Positions 9,601 to 17,187 of a DNA stretch of 42,759 bases are shown here, piece after piece; positions within the stretch are counted from its first letter, which is position 1; each line of letters starts with the position of its first letter. The stretch lies in contig CAJVYQ010000042.1 of NCBI GenBank assembly GCA_913009825.1, positions 1-42,759 on the forward strand. Reading direction: 5' to 3'. Both the position numbers and the translations under genes were made by a program. This DNA comes from an uncultured Deferribacteres bacterium (GTDB lineage Bacteria; Zhuqueibacterota; JdFR-76; DREG01). The notes under the pieces are model-generated. The model searched no databases, was not told the DNA's origin, and saw nothing but the letters and a program-made list of their open reading frames with translations.

Positions 9601-9707
9601 GTGGGCAAATTTTGCAGCGCATTCACGCCCAGGGCGATTAATGTGATGACGGAGAGAAAAACGACCAGACGGTTTTTGATGGAAAACTCGACTAATTTCT
9701 GAAACAT
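6633..9707 (-). CDS. RND efflux pump, CusA/CzcA-like heavy-metal type
   Basis: 1024-residue inner-membrane proton-driven transporter of the resistance-nodulation-division superfamily. It shows the duplicated plan: a first transmembrane helix near residues 12-30, a long periplasmic loop, a helix bundle, then the same again. The central helix motif GLGIMIDAAIVVTENI around residue 400 resembles the heavy-metal (HME) branch, whose canonical form carries D-x-x-x-D and an E-N pair. The late motif GFVAHFGLTVQKGVILMEYIND matches RND helix 10. It starts one base after the stop of the adaptor gene with GGAGGA ahead, so the two are co-translated. Substrate prediction (monovalent or divalent metal) is inference. 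A hydrophobe exporter is less likely. Confidence 0.9.
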   Translation of the reverse strand: MFQKLVEFSIKNRLVVFLSVITLIALGVNALQNLPTEFLPDLSSPIVSVITEKPGLAPSEVENLITRPIENSLQSLPDVENIRSRSTSGLSLVTVTFKWGTDYYWARQFISQNLAEVIPKLPAGTRAPFLSNAASRLGEVIEYYLKSDSLSLMDLRELADYDVRLKLKSVPGVARVANMGGEVRQYQILVDQDKLRYYQIGLDEITTALEDNNVNFSGSVVTEGPVEFTVRGLGRLYRLKDLYQVVVVTRNGFPVYLKDLATIREAPQFRRGVIYVNGKEAVRGVVTKQYGSDTQPVINGLSKAMNEIKPYLPKSVELRPFFNQAELILVSVRNLRDALLIGGFAVLLIVLLFLSNVRSALIIGITLPISVFMTFIFMHLFHVTINVMSLGGIAVGLGIMIDAAIVVTENIFRWLRNHPGEKHLATLKGAVEMLNPVKYSTAIIIVVFVPLMFLPGFEGKLFKPFAFTIIVSMLVGLTLSITLTPLLCYTFLSSKPGTSKESWLTRAFYRIYDPLIKVALNRPFRALLFVLLMLVLSAGMISFIGTELLPPFDENAFMVKIYLPPGTSLDESARVSNQILGIAAQAPDVQNIIAAVGRSEGGEETEGMSNFSENYVELVPREQRTKSIEDIEDWIREKIAGYPGAIVTFDTPLNDRIEESISGSRGQLAVKIFGPDYDVLMAKAAALENIMQNIPGVTDLFMNQSAGLPFINILIDRNAAGRYGLTPENIADDVETALEGKTATTVLQGVKEFAVFVRLQKRFRDSPEKVGGVLISTPGEKQVKLSQVAQIWQDTGPMLIERENLQRRVQITCNVSGGDINGIVSNIQARIPQLGLPKGYSVAFGGNYARQQELNHLMIRIIFILLLVVFMLLLLAFHSVWQAVLILLTIPLALMGGLWAMFFTLTTFNVSSLIGFVAHFGLTVQKGVILMEYINDLRGQGLSVHEAVVQAGRTRMRPVLMTALAASLAVLPLALGIGAGAEIQQPMAIVLIGGLMVSTPMVLIILPVLYAQVGKVVKEQALKD

Positions 9708-10670
9708 TTATTTTTCCTCCTCACTGGTTGGAGCGCTGGAAAAGGCCATGTTTTTCAATTGATAAGCGCCGCGCGTTACTACTTTTTCGTTTTCCGTTAC
9801 GCCGCTGACAATTTCTACCATTTTATTTGTTCGAATTCCTGTTTCCACCAGACGTTTCTCGAATTGTCCGCCTTTCCGGACGAACACGATGAAATGGTCT
9901 TCTTCGTGCAGCAAGGCGCTGTTCGGCACCACCAGGCCCGTTTTTTCGCCAATGGTAATTCTCGCGGTTATGGGCACATTGGCTTCGATCCGGCGATTGG
10001 CATTGGCAATATCAGCGCGCGCTTCGACACTTCCGGTCGAAGGGTCGGCAGTTGGAGAAATAAATTGAATGCGTCCTTTGGCGCTCCAGCCCTTTCGGAA
10101 AAACTCGACTTGTTGTCCAATCCGCACTTTGCTTTGTTCATCGGGATAAAGCTGCATAATGCCCTGCAATGCGCTGTAATCAATAATTTCCATCAACCCG
10201 GCGCCGTTTTCCACCCATTCGTTTTTATTAACCGGACGCTTGTTTACGACACCGCTGATAGGGGAACGCACCTGCAGCCGCTGTCCTAAATTCTGTGGAT
10301 TTTCAATAATGGCAACCACAGTATTTTCTTTGACCTCGCTGCCGGGATCAACCGCAAGTTCGCGAATCCAGCCCTGTATCGGCGCTTTAATGGAAACAAA
10401 ATGATTGGGATGAGGTCTGGTAACTGCCGGCACTTCTATGGCATCGGCAATTGGCTGCTTTTTAACCACCGTGGTTTCAAGATCGAGAAAGCGTCGATTT
10501 TGATCAGTCAACGTAAATTTATTCGTGTTCAGGGTGTCAGCTACCGGCGCAGTTTTTTCTTGTTCGCCTGTGATTTTTTCTGCCCGTTTCTCCCACCCTT
10601 GACGTTGCTTTTTCGTGCAACTTATAAATGCAACGCTGATTAACATGAGAAAAATTAATGTTGTTTTCAT
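9708..10670 (-). CDS. RND periplasmic adaptor lipoprotein
   Basis: 320-residue membrane-fusion protein. The first 18 residues are a lipoprotein signal ending in the lipobox FISC, so it should be anchored in a membrane facing the periplasm. The body has the biotinyl-lipoyl-like hairpin (IKAPIQGWIRELAVDPGSE, VRSPISGVVNKRPVNKNEW), a beta-barrel stretch and the membrane-proximal domain ending VVTRGAYQLKN, as in CusB/CzcB-type adaptors. The short hairpin is typical of heavy-metal systems. It directly precedes the RND gene at 6633-9707. GGAGG lies six bases upstream of the ATG. Confidence 0.88.
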   Translation of the reverse strand: MKTTLIFLMLISVAFISCTKKQRQGWEKRAEKITGEQEKTAPVADTLNTNKFTLTDQNRRFLDLETTVVKKQPIADAIEVPAVTRPHPNHFVSIKAPIQGWIRELAVDPGSEVKENTVVAIIENPQNLGQRLQVRSPISGVVNKRPVNKNEWVENGAGLMEIIDYSALQGIMQLYPDEQSKVRIGQQVEFFRKGWSAKGRIQFISPTADPSTGSVEARADIANANRRIEANVPITARITIGEKTGLVVPNSALLHEEDHFIVFVRKGGQFEKRLVETGIRTNKMVEIVSGVTENEKVVTRGAYQLKNMAFSSAPTSEEEK

Positions 10671-10693
10671 TTCATTCCTCCAGGAAAGTAATA

Positions 10694-11157
10694 CACCGCA
10701 AAGACGCAGAGAACGCCAAGATTCAATTTAGTTTAACTTTGTTTCATTATTTTTCTTATTCTTATTTTCTTTGCGTCCCTGGCGTCTCGGCGGTTAATTT
10801 AAACCACCGCAAAGACGCAGAGAACGCCGGGATTCAATTTAGTTTAACTTTGTTTCATTATTTTTCTTATTCTTATTTTCTTTGCGTCCCTGGCGTCTCG
10901 GCGGTTAATTTAAACCACCGCAAAGACGCGGAGAACGCCAAGATTCAATTTAGTTTAACTTTGTTTCATTATTTTTCTTATTCTTATTTTCTTTGCGTCC
11001 CTGGCGTCTCGGCGGTTAATTTAAACCACCGCAAAGACGCAGAGAACGCCAAGATTTAATTTAGTTTAACTTTGTTTCATTATTTTTCTTATTCTTATTT
11101 TCTTTGCATCCCTGGCGTCTCGGCGGTTAATTTAAACCACCGCAAAGAACGCAGAGT
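10694..11157. repeat. 111-bp tandem repeat array (CACCGCAAAGACGC type)
   Basis: Unit starts (CACCGCAAAGACGCAGAG) fall at 10694, 10805, 10916, 11027 and 11138, so the period is exactly 111 bp for four full units plus a partial fifth. Within each unit the left end CACCGCAAAGACGC is roughly complementary to the right end GCGTCTCGGCGGTTAA, so each unit is itself an inverted-repeat element. Units differ by only a few bases, implying recent amplification. Because 111 is divisible by three the array carries a long spurious frame of 37-residue repeats. The array borders the GxxExxY pseudogene. Confidence 0.9.
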
Positions 11158-11541
11158 TTAAAGATTATTGACCATTCGTTTTATGCCATCTTTTAGAATT
11201 GGAACATTAAAATTGATTAACATGCCTAATTTTAGATTTGACAATTTCAAATATGTTAAAAGTTGTGCCTGATGTATGGGAGTCATTTGTTCTACTGCTT
11301 TTAATTCCACAATTACCAGTTTTTCCACAACAATATCAAGTCAATAACCACAGTCCAATTTTACGCCTTTATAATTTATGGGAAGTGGCTTTTGCCTTTC
11401 AAAAGCAATTTTATTGATAGCTAATTCATGGCAAAGACATTCTTCATAAGCAGATTCAAGCAATCCCGGCCCTAAATGCCGATGGACTTCGATCGCCGAC
11501 CCAATAATTTTTTTCGATAATTCATTTTCTCGTTTATCCAT
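11158..11541 (-). pseudogene. GxxExxY protein with internal stop
   Basis: The frame reads a 127-codon GxxExxY-family protein (PD-(D/E)XK nuclease-like fold, function unknown). The hallmark GPGLLESAYEECLCHEL lies about residues 25-41, followed by KLDCGY, then a TGA at 11341-11343, then [17 protein letters not shown] and a normal C-terminus ending at TAA 11158-11160. Family members have Arg after the Tyr (Y-R-x-D), so a single CGA to TGA change explains the break. Everything else is intact, which points to recent inactivation or readthrough. The gene is bracketed by CACCGCAAAG repeats in opposite orientation (11138 and 11567-11593), as if it were cargo of the repeat. Confidence 0.85.
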
Positions 11542-11566
11542 GATTCCTCCCTTTATTATTTTTTCC

Positions 11567-11593
11567 CTTTGCGAACTTGGCGTCTTTGCGGTT
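11567..11593. repeat. inverted outer copy of the CACCGCAAAGACGC repeat end
   Basis: CTTTGCGAACTTGGCGTCTTTGCGGTT is the reverse-complement form of the unit end seen at 11138. Together the two ends enclose the GxxExxY frame in a roughly 455-bp inverted-repeat unit. Confidence 0.7.
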
Positions 11594-11602
11594 AAAATTA
11601 TT

Positions 11603-11707
11603 TAGGACAGAGAAATAAATAACTTGGTCAATTGACAAAGTTGATTATTTGATTTTTAATAACTTAACTATTGCTATATCTCCATTTTATTTATTTCACG
11701 TCCCTTA
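11603..11707. repeat. AT-rich inverted-repeat element
   Basis: TAGGACAGAGAAATAAATAA at 11603-11622 is mirrored with a few mismatches by TTATTTATTTCACGTCCC at 11687-11704. The interior is AT-rich and non-coding. The TTATTTATTTCAC word is shared with the element at 22678. It sits downstream of the TolC gene that ends at 11754. Confidence 0.5.
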
Positions 11708-11753
11708 GTAAAAATCACATATTTTACTGAGAACATGATAAAATATTTTTACG

Positions 11754-12959
11754 CTACCATTCCATTCCAATCGACCAGCGTAAATCAATTTCCGATAATC
11801 TCAATTGCTGCAGCGACTGTTCATATTCCGAAGCTGTTTCCAGGTAGGTGCGCTGGGCGTCGATTAAATCGAGAAAGCGAAAGCTGCTCGTTTCAAAAGC
11901 CTGCTGCGCTGTCTGAGCCGCGGATTTGGCCTCTTGTAAAATGGAATCCTGAAACAGTTTCACGGTTTGTTCGGCATTTTCATAGCCCTGATACGCTGCC
12001 GTCACTTGTTGTGCGATTTGCAGACGAATATTTTCACCTTCGTATTCAGTGCTTTTCTTAAGAAACAGAGCCTCAGATTTCGCGCCTTTTTTTCTGTCCC
12101 AGAGCGCCAACGGCATGCGTAATTCAAACTCGATTCTTGGTTCTTTATCATCCATTCCGCCTGTCAGACCAAAATTAAAATCGGGTTTAGTGGAGAGACG
12201 GGCAGCCCGTAAAGAAAGCTGCGCGCGCTGTAATTTGTGTCGCTGCGCCAACAGGATCGGATTTTTTCTATAAGCCAAATCCAGCAAAGAATCCAAACCG
12301 GCGCCGGGCGTAAACACGGTCTGCTCCAGGCTTCCTTTCAGAACGAGAGAATCATTCGCTGATTGCCTCAATAATAATTTCAATGCCGATTGCTTGTTTA
12401 ACAGTTCTTTTCGCGCCGTTAGCAGCAGCCGTCTGGCGCGCAATGCCTCAACCTTCCCTTTGATAACATCCAGTTTACTTCCGAATCCCCGGTCAAATTT
12501 TTCCTGTGCAGCATCTGAAAGTTTTAATGTGACTTGCAGGTTTTCCTGCAAAAGATTGCGATTTTTCTGCGCCCAGAGCAGGTCAATAAAGAGTGAAGCC
12601 GCATCGGCGCCAATCTGTAATTGATTCGCCTGCAAATATAACCCGGCGATTTCAAGTTCCTGCTGCGCTTGCTTTACCCGAACGTCTCGTTTGCCCGGAT
12701 ACTCCAATTGCTGATCCAGTGCCAGCATCAGCGAGCGATTGCCGGTAATCCCGCCGACTTCCGGGTTGGGGATGGCTGCCGCCTGTTGCACAGCGCCTTC
12801 CTTGGCTTTTACTGTATTTTGCAAGCTTTGCAGTTGAGGATTCACCTGAATCGCTGTTTGTATAACGTTTTGCAGTGTCCATTCCTGCGCCATTCCATTC
12901 ATTCCGGTAATGAACAAAAAGGCCGCCAGGAACAGGAGCGAAATCTGAAGTTTTTTCAT
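11754..12959 (-). CDS. TolC-family outer-membrane efflux protein
   Basis: 401-residue outer-membrane factor. A signal peptide at residues 1-24 ends MNGMAQEW. The body has the two TolC-type coiled-coil repeats, rich in Gln, Ala and Leu (AIQVNPQLQSLQNTVKAKEG at about 37; YRKNPILLAQRHKLQRAQLS in the second half), and the typical late segment RFLDLIDAQRTYLETASEYE. It begins 13 bp after the RND gene that ends at 12973, with AAGGAG ahead, making an adaptor-pump-TolC operon. It would form the exit duct for the pump at 12973-15996. Confidence 0.88.
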   Translation of the reverse strand: MKKLQISLLFLAAFLFITGMNGMAQEWTLQNVIQTAIQVNPQLQSLQNTVKAKEGAVQQAAAIPNPEVGGITGNRSLMLALDQQLEYPGKRDVRVKQAQQELEIAGLYLQANQLQIGADAASLFIDLLWAQKNRNLLQENLQVTLKLSDAAQEKFDRGFGSKLDVIKGKVEALRARRLLLTARKELLNKQSALKLLLRQSANDSLVLKGSLEQTVFTPGAGLDSLLDLAYRKNPILLAQRHKLQRAQLSLRAARLSTKPDFNFGLTGGMDDKEPRIEFELRMPLALWDRKKGAKSEALFLKKSTEYEGENIRLQIAQQVTAAYQGYENAEQTVKLFQDSILQEAKSAAQTAQQAFETSSFRFLDLIDAQRTYLETASEYEQSLQQLRLSEIDLRWSIGMEW

Positions 12960-12972
12960 ATATCATATCTCC

Positions 12973-15900
12973 TTATTTTTCAAACAAATCATACAGGATT
13001 GGAATCACAATCAATGAGAAAAACACAGAACCGGCCAGGCCGCTGATAACTGCCACGGCAAAGGGTTGCAGAATTTCGCCGCCGGTACCTAACTGAAACG
13101 CCAGCGGCAGGAATCCGGCAATTGTGGTGGTATTGGTCATCAGAATAGGGCGGATGCGAATTCTTCCTGCCAGTAACAAAGCTTCTTGTTTAGATTTACC
13201 CTCCAGCCGGTAGCGGGCGGTAAAATCCATTAGCAATATACCATTATTCACAACAATTCCCAATACTGTAATTGCTCCCATGAAGGAAGAAATGTCAAAA
13301 TTGGTGTTGGTAATCCATAGTCCCAGGATGACAAAAGTAAACGAAAAAATGGTGCCGGTAAAAATTGCCAAAGCAATTCGCAACCGGTTAAATTCGAAAA
13401 GCAGCACGACAAAAATCAGCAGGCCGGCCAGCACCAGCACAAAGAGCAATTGCCTGAATGAGCGCAACTGGCTTTCGTAATCGCCCCCCAGGGAAACGGA
13501 AACGCCGTAAGGAAGTTTGATTTGGTGCAGAACCTTTTGAATATCTTTCACCACACTGCCCAAATCACGACCGGAAATGTCCGAAATGACCCTGGCAACC
13601 AGGCTGCCGTTTTCATGGGTGATGGCTGCCTGCCCTTCCTGCACCCGAACAGCGGCAATTTGTTTCAGCGGTATCATAGAACCGTTGGGGGAGAGAAGGT
13701 TTAATTGTTGCAATGCGTCCAGATTTTGGCGGAACGATTCCGGGTAACGCAGACGCACGCCCACCAGGCGCATGCCCTGGGGAATATAAGTGGCAACCCG
13801 GCCCCAAAGTGCTGTCTCCATCAGTTTCTGCACATCGCCGGGGCGGAATCCCAACTGAGCGGCTTTTTCATGGTTAACCTGAATATCAAACTCCGGTTCC
13901 GCGGGCAATTCGCCGGGACGTAAACCCACCAGACCGGGTATCGGTTTAAGGCGCCGGTAAATCTCCTGCGCCGTTTTTTGCAGCGTTCCCGGATCATTGC
14001 CAAAGATTAAAACATCGATGGGTTTTTCTTCCCCGGCCAGATCCTTTAAGCGGTCGGGGAGAACCTGGACAAAATCAAGGTAGAGTCCGGGAATGTGAGC
14101 CGAGGCCTTTTTCGTCAGATCGTCCATAATCTGAAAAGTAGAGTGTTTCCGCTTTTCCCGAAGGCTGACGAGGTAATCTCCTTCATTTGCAGGATGCCGG
14201 TGGGCAATGCCCCTGCCGGTGCGACGGGAATAGGCTGCGATTGCCGGGTCTTTTTTCATGATGTCTTCCAATTGCACCAGCAGGCGGTTGGTCTCTTTCA
14301 GCGATGTCCCCGGCGGGGCTTTGTAATTCAGCACAAAAGCACCTTCATCCCATTCGGGCAAAAATCCGCTGTGCAGATGGGGAAACAGAAAAATAGTAAT
14401 GCCTAAAATCACAACTAAAAAAGCAACCACAATTCCTTTGCGCGGCAAAAGAAATTGCAGGGTTTTTGCATATCCGTTTCGAAGCGCCGAGAGGAAATCA
14501 TTTTGCCTGGGAGATAAATTTTCCGGTTTAATAAAAATATTGGTAAAAATCGGCGTTATGCTGATTGCCAGCAGCAGCGACAAAAAAACAGCGATGGCAA
14601 GTGTCAGCGCCATCGGTTTGAAAAAAATTCCGGTCAGGCCGGTCACGAAAATCAGGGGCACAAAAACAATCACCGTAGTGAGTGTGGCGCCAAACATAGG
14701 CGGCAGCACTTCTGCCGATCCCTTGACAACAGCCGTTTGCAGCGGCTGCCCCTCCGAGTGGTGACGAATGATATTCTCTACTACCACGGTGGCGTTATCC
14801 ACCAGTATGCCCAGTGCGGCGGCAATTCCTCCCAGCGTCATAATGTTAATAGAAAGTTGAAAAATGCGCATAAAAAAGAAGGACAAAATCATGACAATCG
14901 GCATGAAAAAGATAATTGGCCACGAAGCCCGAAAGTTCTGCAGAAAAAGCAGTACAATCAATGAAATGATCAGAATTCCCGCCAAAATATTTTCGCTTAC
15001 GCCGGTGATAGAATGTTTGACAAAAGCCTCCTGATCGTAAGTTTTTGCCAGTTGAATATCGGGTGGCAAAGTATTTTTCAGTTTGCCGATCAGGTCGTCG
15101 ATGGCATTGCCCACAGCCACACCATTGGCATTGGGTTGTTTCAGAACATCGATAAGAACGGCACGGTGCCAGTTGGCAGTGGTGATGATGTATTCTTCCT
15201 TGCCGGTCAGGGAAACAGAGGCCAGATCACTGATTTTAATGGGGACGCCGTTACGCGATTCCAGAACGGTATTTTCAATGTCGGCAACGGTTCGCAAAAG
15301 ATCATCCTGAAATCCCAGATGGATACGGTACTCATCGGGGACCTTGCCGAGAAATTTTACCCGGTTAATATTTGCCAGATCGTTCTCGATGGTCAATGGC
15401 GAAATTTTATAGAAGGCAAGTTTTTCCGGCTTGAGTTGTACCCAAAACTCGGGTCGTTCGCCGCCGACAATTTCAATCCGGTAAACGCCGTGGACGCCGG
15501 AAAGCAGCGGTCTGATGGTAAATTCCGCCAGATTTCGCAGTTGCCGCTGGCTGCGCACATCCGAATAGATGGCGTAACAGGACATCGGATAAGCGCTGGT
15601 GGTCATGCGTTTCACCAGAATTCCCGTGCCCGGCGGCAATTTACCGCGCACGTCGCTGATTTTTGCCTGCACTAACTGGTAAGCCTGCATCAGGTCAATA
15701 TTCCAGTCAAAATACAGTTCTATCTCGGAGTAGCCGCGGCTGGTTTTCGAACGCACGATGCGTACACCTTCCACATTTCGCAAGGCGTCTTCCAGCGGTT
15801 TGGTGGTGGTAATTTCCATGTCCTTTAATGGCGCATAGCCGCGCTCCATTTGCACTAAAATGCGGGGAAAAGTGGCATTGGGAAATACGCCTGCCGGCAT

Positions 15901-15996
15901 GGAAACCAAAAAAGCGAGGCTGCCTAAAAGCAGGATACCGAGAATGAACAGAATCGCCAGACGATAACGGAGAATTGAATGCAAAAGTTTTTCCAT
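12973..15996 (-). CDS. RND efflux transporter, second copy, CusA-like
   Basis: 1007-residue RND permease, distant from the pump at 6633-9707. It has helix 1 at about residues 12-30, a porter loop, and the helix motif LGILVDNATVVVENIIRHH near residue 400. This motif keeps the E-N pair but has D-N where the other pump has D-A. The late motif ITVLGIVVNNGILLMDF lacks acidic residues except the final Asp. Its start ATG shares one base with the stop of the adaptor gene (TGATG), so translation is coupled. Whether the substrate is metal or organic is open. The efflux neighbourhood makes metal or biocide export likely. Confidence 0.9.
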   Translation of the reverse strand: MEKLLHSILRYRLAILFILGILLLGSLAFLVSMPAGVFPNATFPRILVQMERGYAPLKDMEITTTKPLEDALRNVEGVRIVRSKTSRGYSEIELYFDWNIDLMQAYQLVQAKISDVRGKLPPGTGILVKRMTTSAYPMSCYAIYSDVRSQRQLRNLAEFTIRPLLSGVHGVYRIEIVGGERPEFWVQLKPEKLAFYKISPLTIENDLANINRVKFLGKVPDEYRIHLGFQDDLLRTVADIENTVLESRNGVPIKISDLASVSLTGKEEYIITTANWHRAVLIDVLKQPNANGVAVGNAIDDLIGKLKNTLPPDIQLAKTYDQEAFVKHSITGVSENILAGILIISLIVLLFLQNFRASWPIIFFMPIVMILSFFFMRIFQLSINIMTLGGIAAALGILVDNATVVVENIIRHHSEGQPLQTAVVKGSAEVLPPMFGATLTTVIVFVPLIFVTGLTGIFFKPMALTLAIAVFLSLLLAISITPIFTNIFIKPENLSPRQNDFLSALRNGYAKTLQFLLPRKGIVVAFLVVILGITIFLFPHLHSGFLPEWDEGAFVLNYKAPPGTSLKETNRLLVQLEDIMKKDPAIAAYSRRTGRGIAHRHPANEGDYLVSLREKRKHSTFQIMDDLTKKASAHIPGLYLDFVQVLPDRLKDLAGEEKPIDVLIFGNDPGTLQKTAQEIYRRLKPIPGLVGLRPGELPAEPEFDIQVNHEKAAQLGFRPGDVQKLMETALWGRVATYIPQGMRLVGVRLRYPESFRQNLDALQQLNLLSPNGSMIPLKQIAAVRVQEGQAAITHENGSLVARVISDISGRDLGSVVKDIQKVLHQIKLPYGVSVSLGGDYESQLRSFRQLLFVLVLAGLLIFVVLLFEFNRLRIALAIFTGTIFSFTFVILGLWITNTNFDISSFMGAITVLGIVVNNGILLMDFTARYRLEGKSKQEALLLAGRIRIRPILMTNTTTIAGFLPLAFQLGTGGEILQPFAVAVISGLAGSVFFSLIVIPILYDLFEK

Positions 15997-16949
15997 CAGT
16001 GCATAACTTCCACAGCCATGCCATCTTTTAATTCATAATTTCCCAACACAATTACACTGTCTCCCGGAGTTAGACCGGATTGTACGGCGAACATGTTGTT
16101 GCTTTTTAGCCCGATCCGAACCGGCTGAAGACGGGCGATGCCCTTCTGTTTGAGAAATACGAAAGAAGCGGCTTCTCCTGAAAGAACTGCATTGCGCGGC
16201 ACCAAAGTCGCCTGCTCAAGCGACTTCAAAATGATTTCAATTTTGGCGAATAAACCGGATTTGAGCAAATGCTTTGGATTTAGCAATAAAGTGCGAATTT
16301 GCACCGTTTGTGTTTTCCTGTCCACCGTACTGTTGATGGCGTCGATTTTTCCGTGAACGAAAACCTGCGGAAGATCGGGGAAAGCAATATTTAATTTTTG
16401 CCCGATGCGGATATCCGGCAAATAGACCGCGGGGAGCTGCCCCCACAAGTAGAAAACAGCGTCCTGCTGAATCTTTAAAATCGGCTCACTCGCAGCAACA
16501 ACATCGCCGGAAAAGTGAAATTTATTGGTCACGATACCGCTAAACGGCGCCCGGATGGAAATGGGCAGCAGCTCTTCGACGCGCGTTTGTGTCTGCGCTG
16601 GATTATTGCTTGCCGCCATTTGCAGCGCTTCCGCTTTCGGACTTTGGATCACGGCGACGACCTGCCCCTTTGCTACACGGTCACCTTCCGATAAAGACAG
16701 GTCCAAAATCCGGCCGGGAAATTGACTGCTTAGTAAAGTCTCTTGTTTTGGCGCCAGTTTTCCGTAAATAGTAATTTTTTCCTGAATCGCTCCCCGGCGG
16801 GCTGTAGTCACCTGAACCGGCACTTTGAATTCAGAGGCTTGTTCTTTTGCATGAACACGGGCGCCGATCTCTCCTGGATTTTGGCTCTTCCCTTTGCATG
16901 ATAAAAATAGCATTGGCGCTGCGATAAAAAGAATGACCCGGATTTTCAT
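15996..16949 (-). CDS. RND periplasmic adaptor lipoprotein, second copy
   Basis: 317-residue membrane-fusion protein with lipoprotein signal MKIRVILFIAAPMLFLSC. Lipoyl-hairpin halves (LLSSQFPGRILDLSLSEGD and ISIRAPFSGIVTNKFHFSGD), a barrel segment and the membrane-proximal domain ending VIVLGNYELKDGM follow in order. The start 16949 is chosen because AGGAAGGGA stands six bases before that ATG and the signal peptide begins there; the frame runs back to 17006 without a good site. It heads the adaptor-RND-TolC operon. Confidence 0.88.
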   Translation of the reverse strand: MKIRVILFIAAPMLFLSCKGKSQNPGEIGARVHAKEQASEFKVPVQVTTARRGAIQEKITIYGKLAPKQETLLSSQFPGRILDLSLSEGDRVAKGQVVAVIQSPKAEALQMAASNNPAQTQTRVEELLPISIRAPFSGIVTNKFHFSGDVVAASEPILKIQQDAVFYLWGQLPAVYLPDIRIGQKLNIAFPDLPQVFVHGKIDAINSTVDRKTQTVQIRTLLLNPKHLLKSGLFAKIEIILKSLEQATLVPRNAVLSGEAASFVFLKQKGIARLQPVRIGLKSNNMFAVQSGLTPGDSVIVLGNYELKDGMAVEVMH

Positions 16950-17054
16950 TGATGTTCCCTTCCTATGCGAATCATATTGTATAAATTTAATCATTTCAAC
17001 GCGCAAAGACGTCTGACTCTTAAAAGCTCACCCACGGGTGAAAACTTCATAGGG

Positions 17055-17151
17055 TGTCATTCCCGAATGCTTTTATCGGGAATCTAATTATGCAATAACA
17101 TGGATTCCCTGCCTGCAGCAGGCAGGCCGCTAAATACATGCGGGAATGACA
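17055..17151. repeat. REP-like element with a nested CCTGCC palindrome
   Basis: Outer arms TGTCATTCCCG (17055-17065) and CGGGAATGACA (17141-17151) are perfect complements, with inner CGGGAATC and GGATTCCC words. Within the right half lies a perfect palindrome CCTGCCTGC-A-GCAGGCAGG at 17108-17126, followed by CCGCTAAATACATG, interrupting what would otherwise be GGATTCCCGC. This looks like one small element inserted into another. It lies between the upstream TolC gene and the adaptor gene. Confidence 0.75.
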
Positions 17152-17187
17152 GAAATACATACCCATCAATGAGTCTTTCTCTAACTC

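Noticed and set aside
10658-11059. A 133-codon plus-strand frame of 37-residue repeats
   Set aside because: It arises only because the 111-bp non-coding repeat is divisible by three; it has no ribosome site and ends within the array.
10694-11157. Regularly spaced repeats that might suggest a CRISPR array
   Set aside because: The whole 111-bp unit is repeated including its interior; there are no unique spacers and no cas genes.
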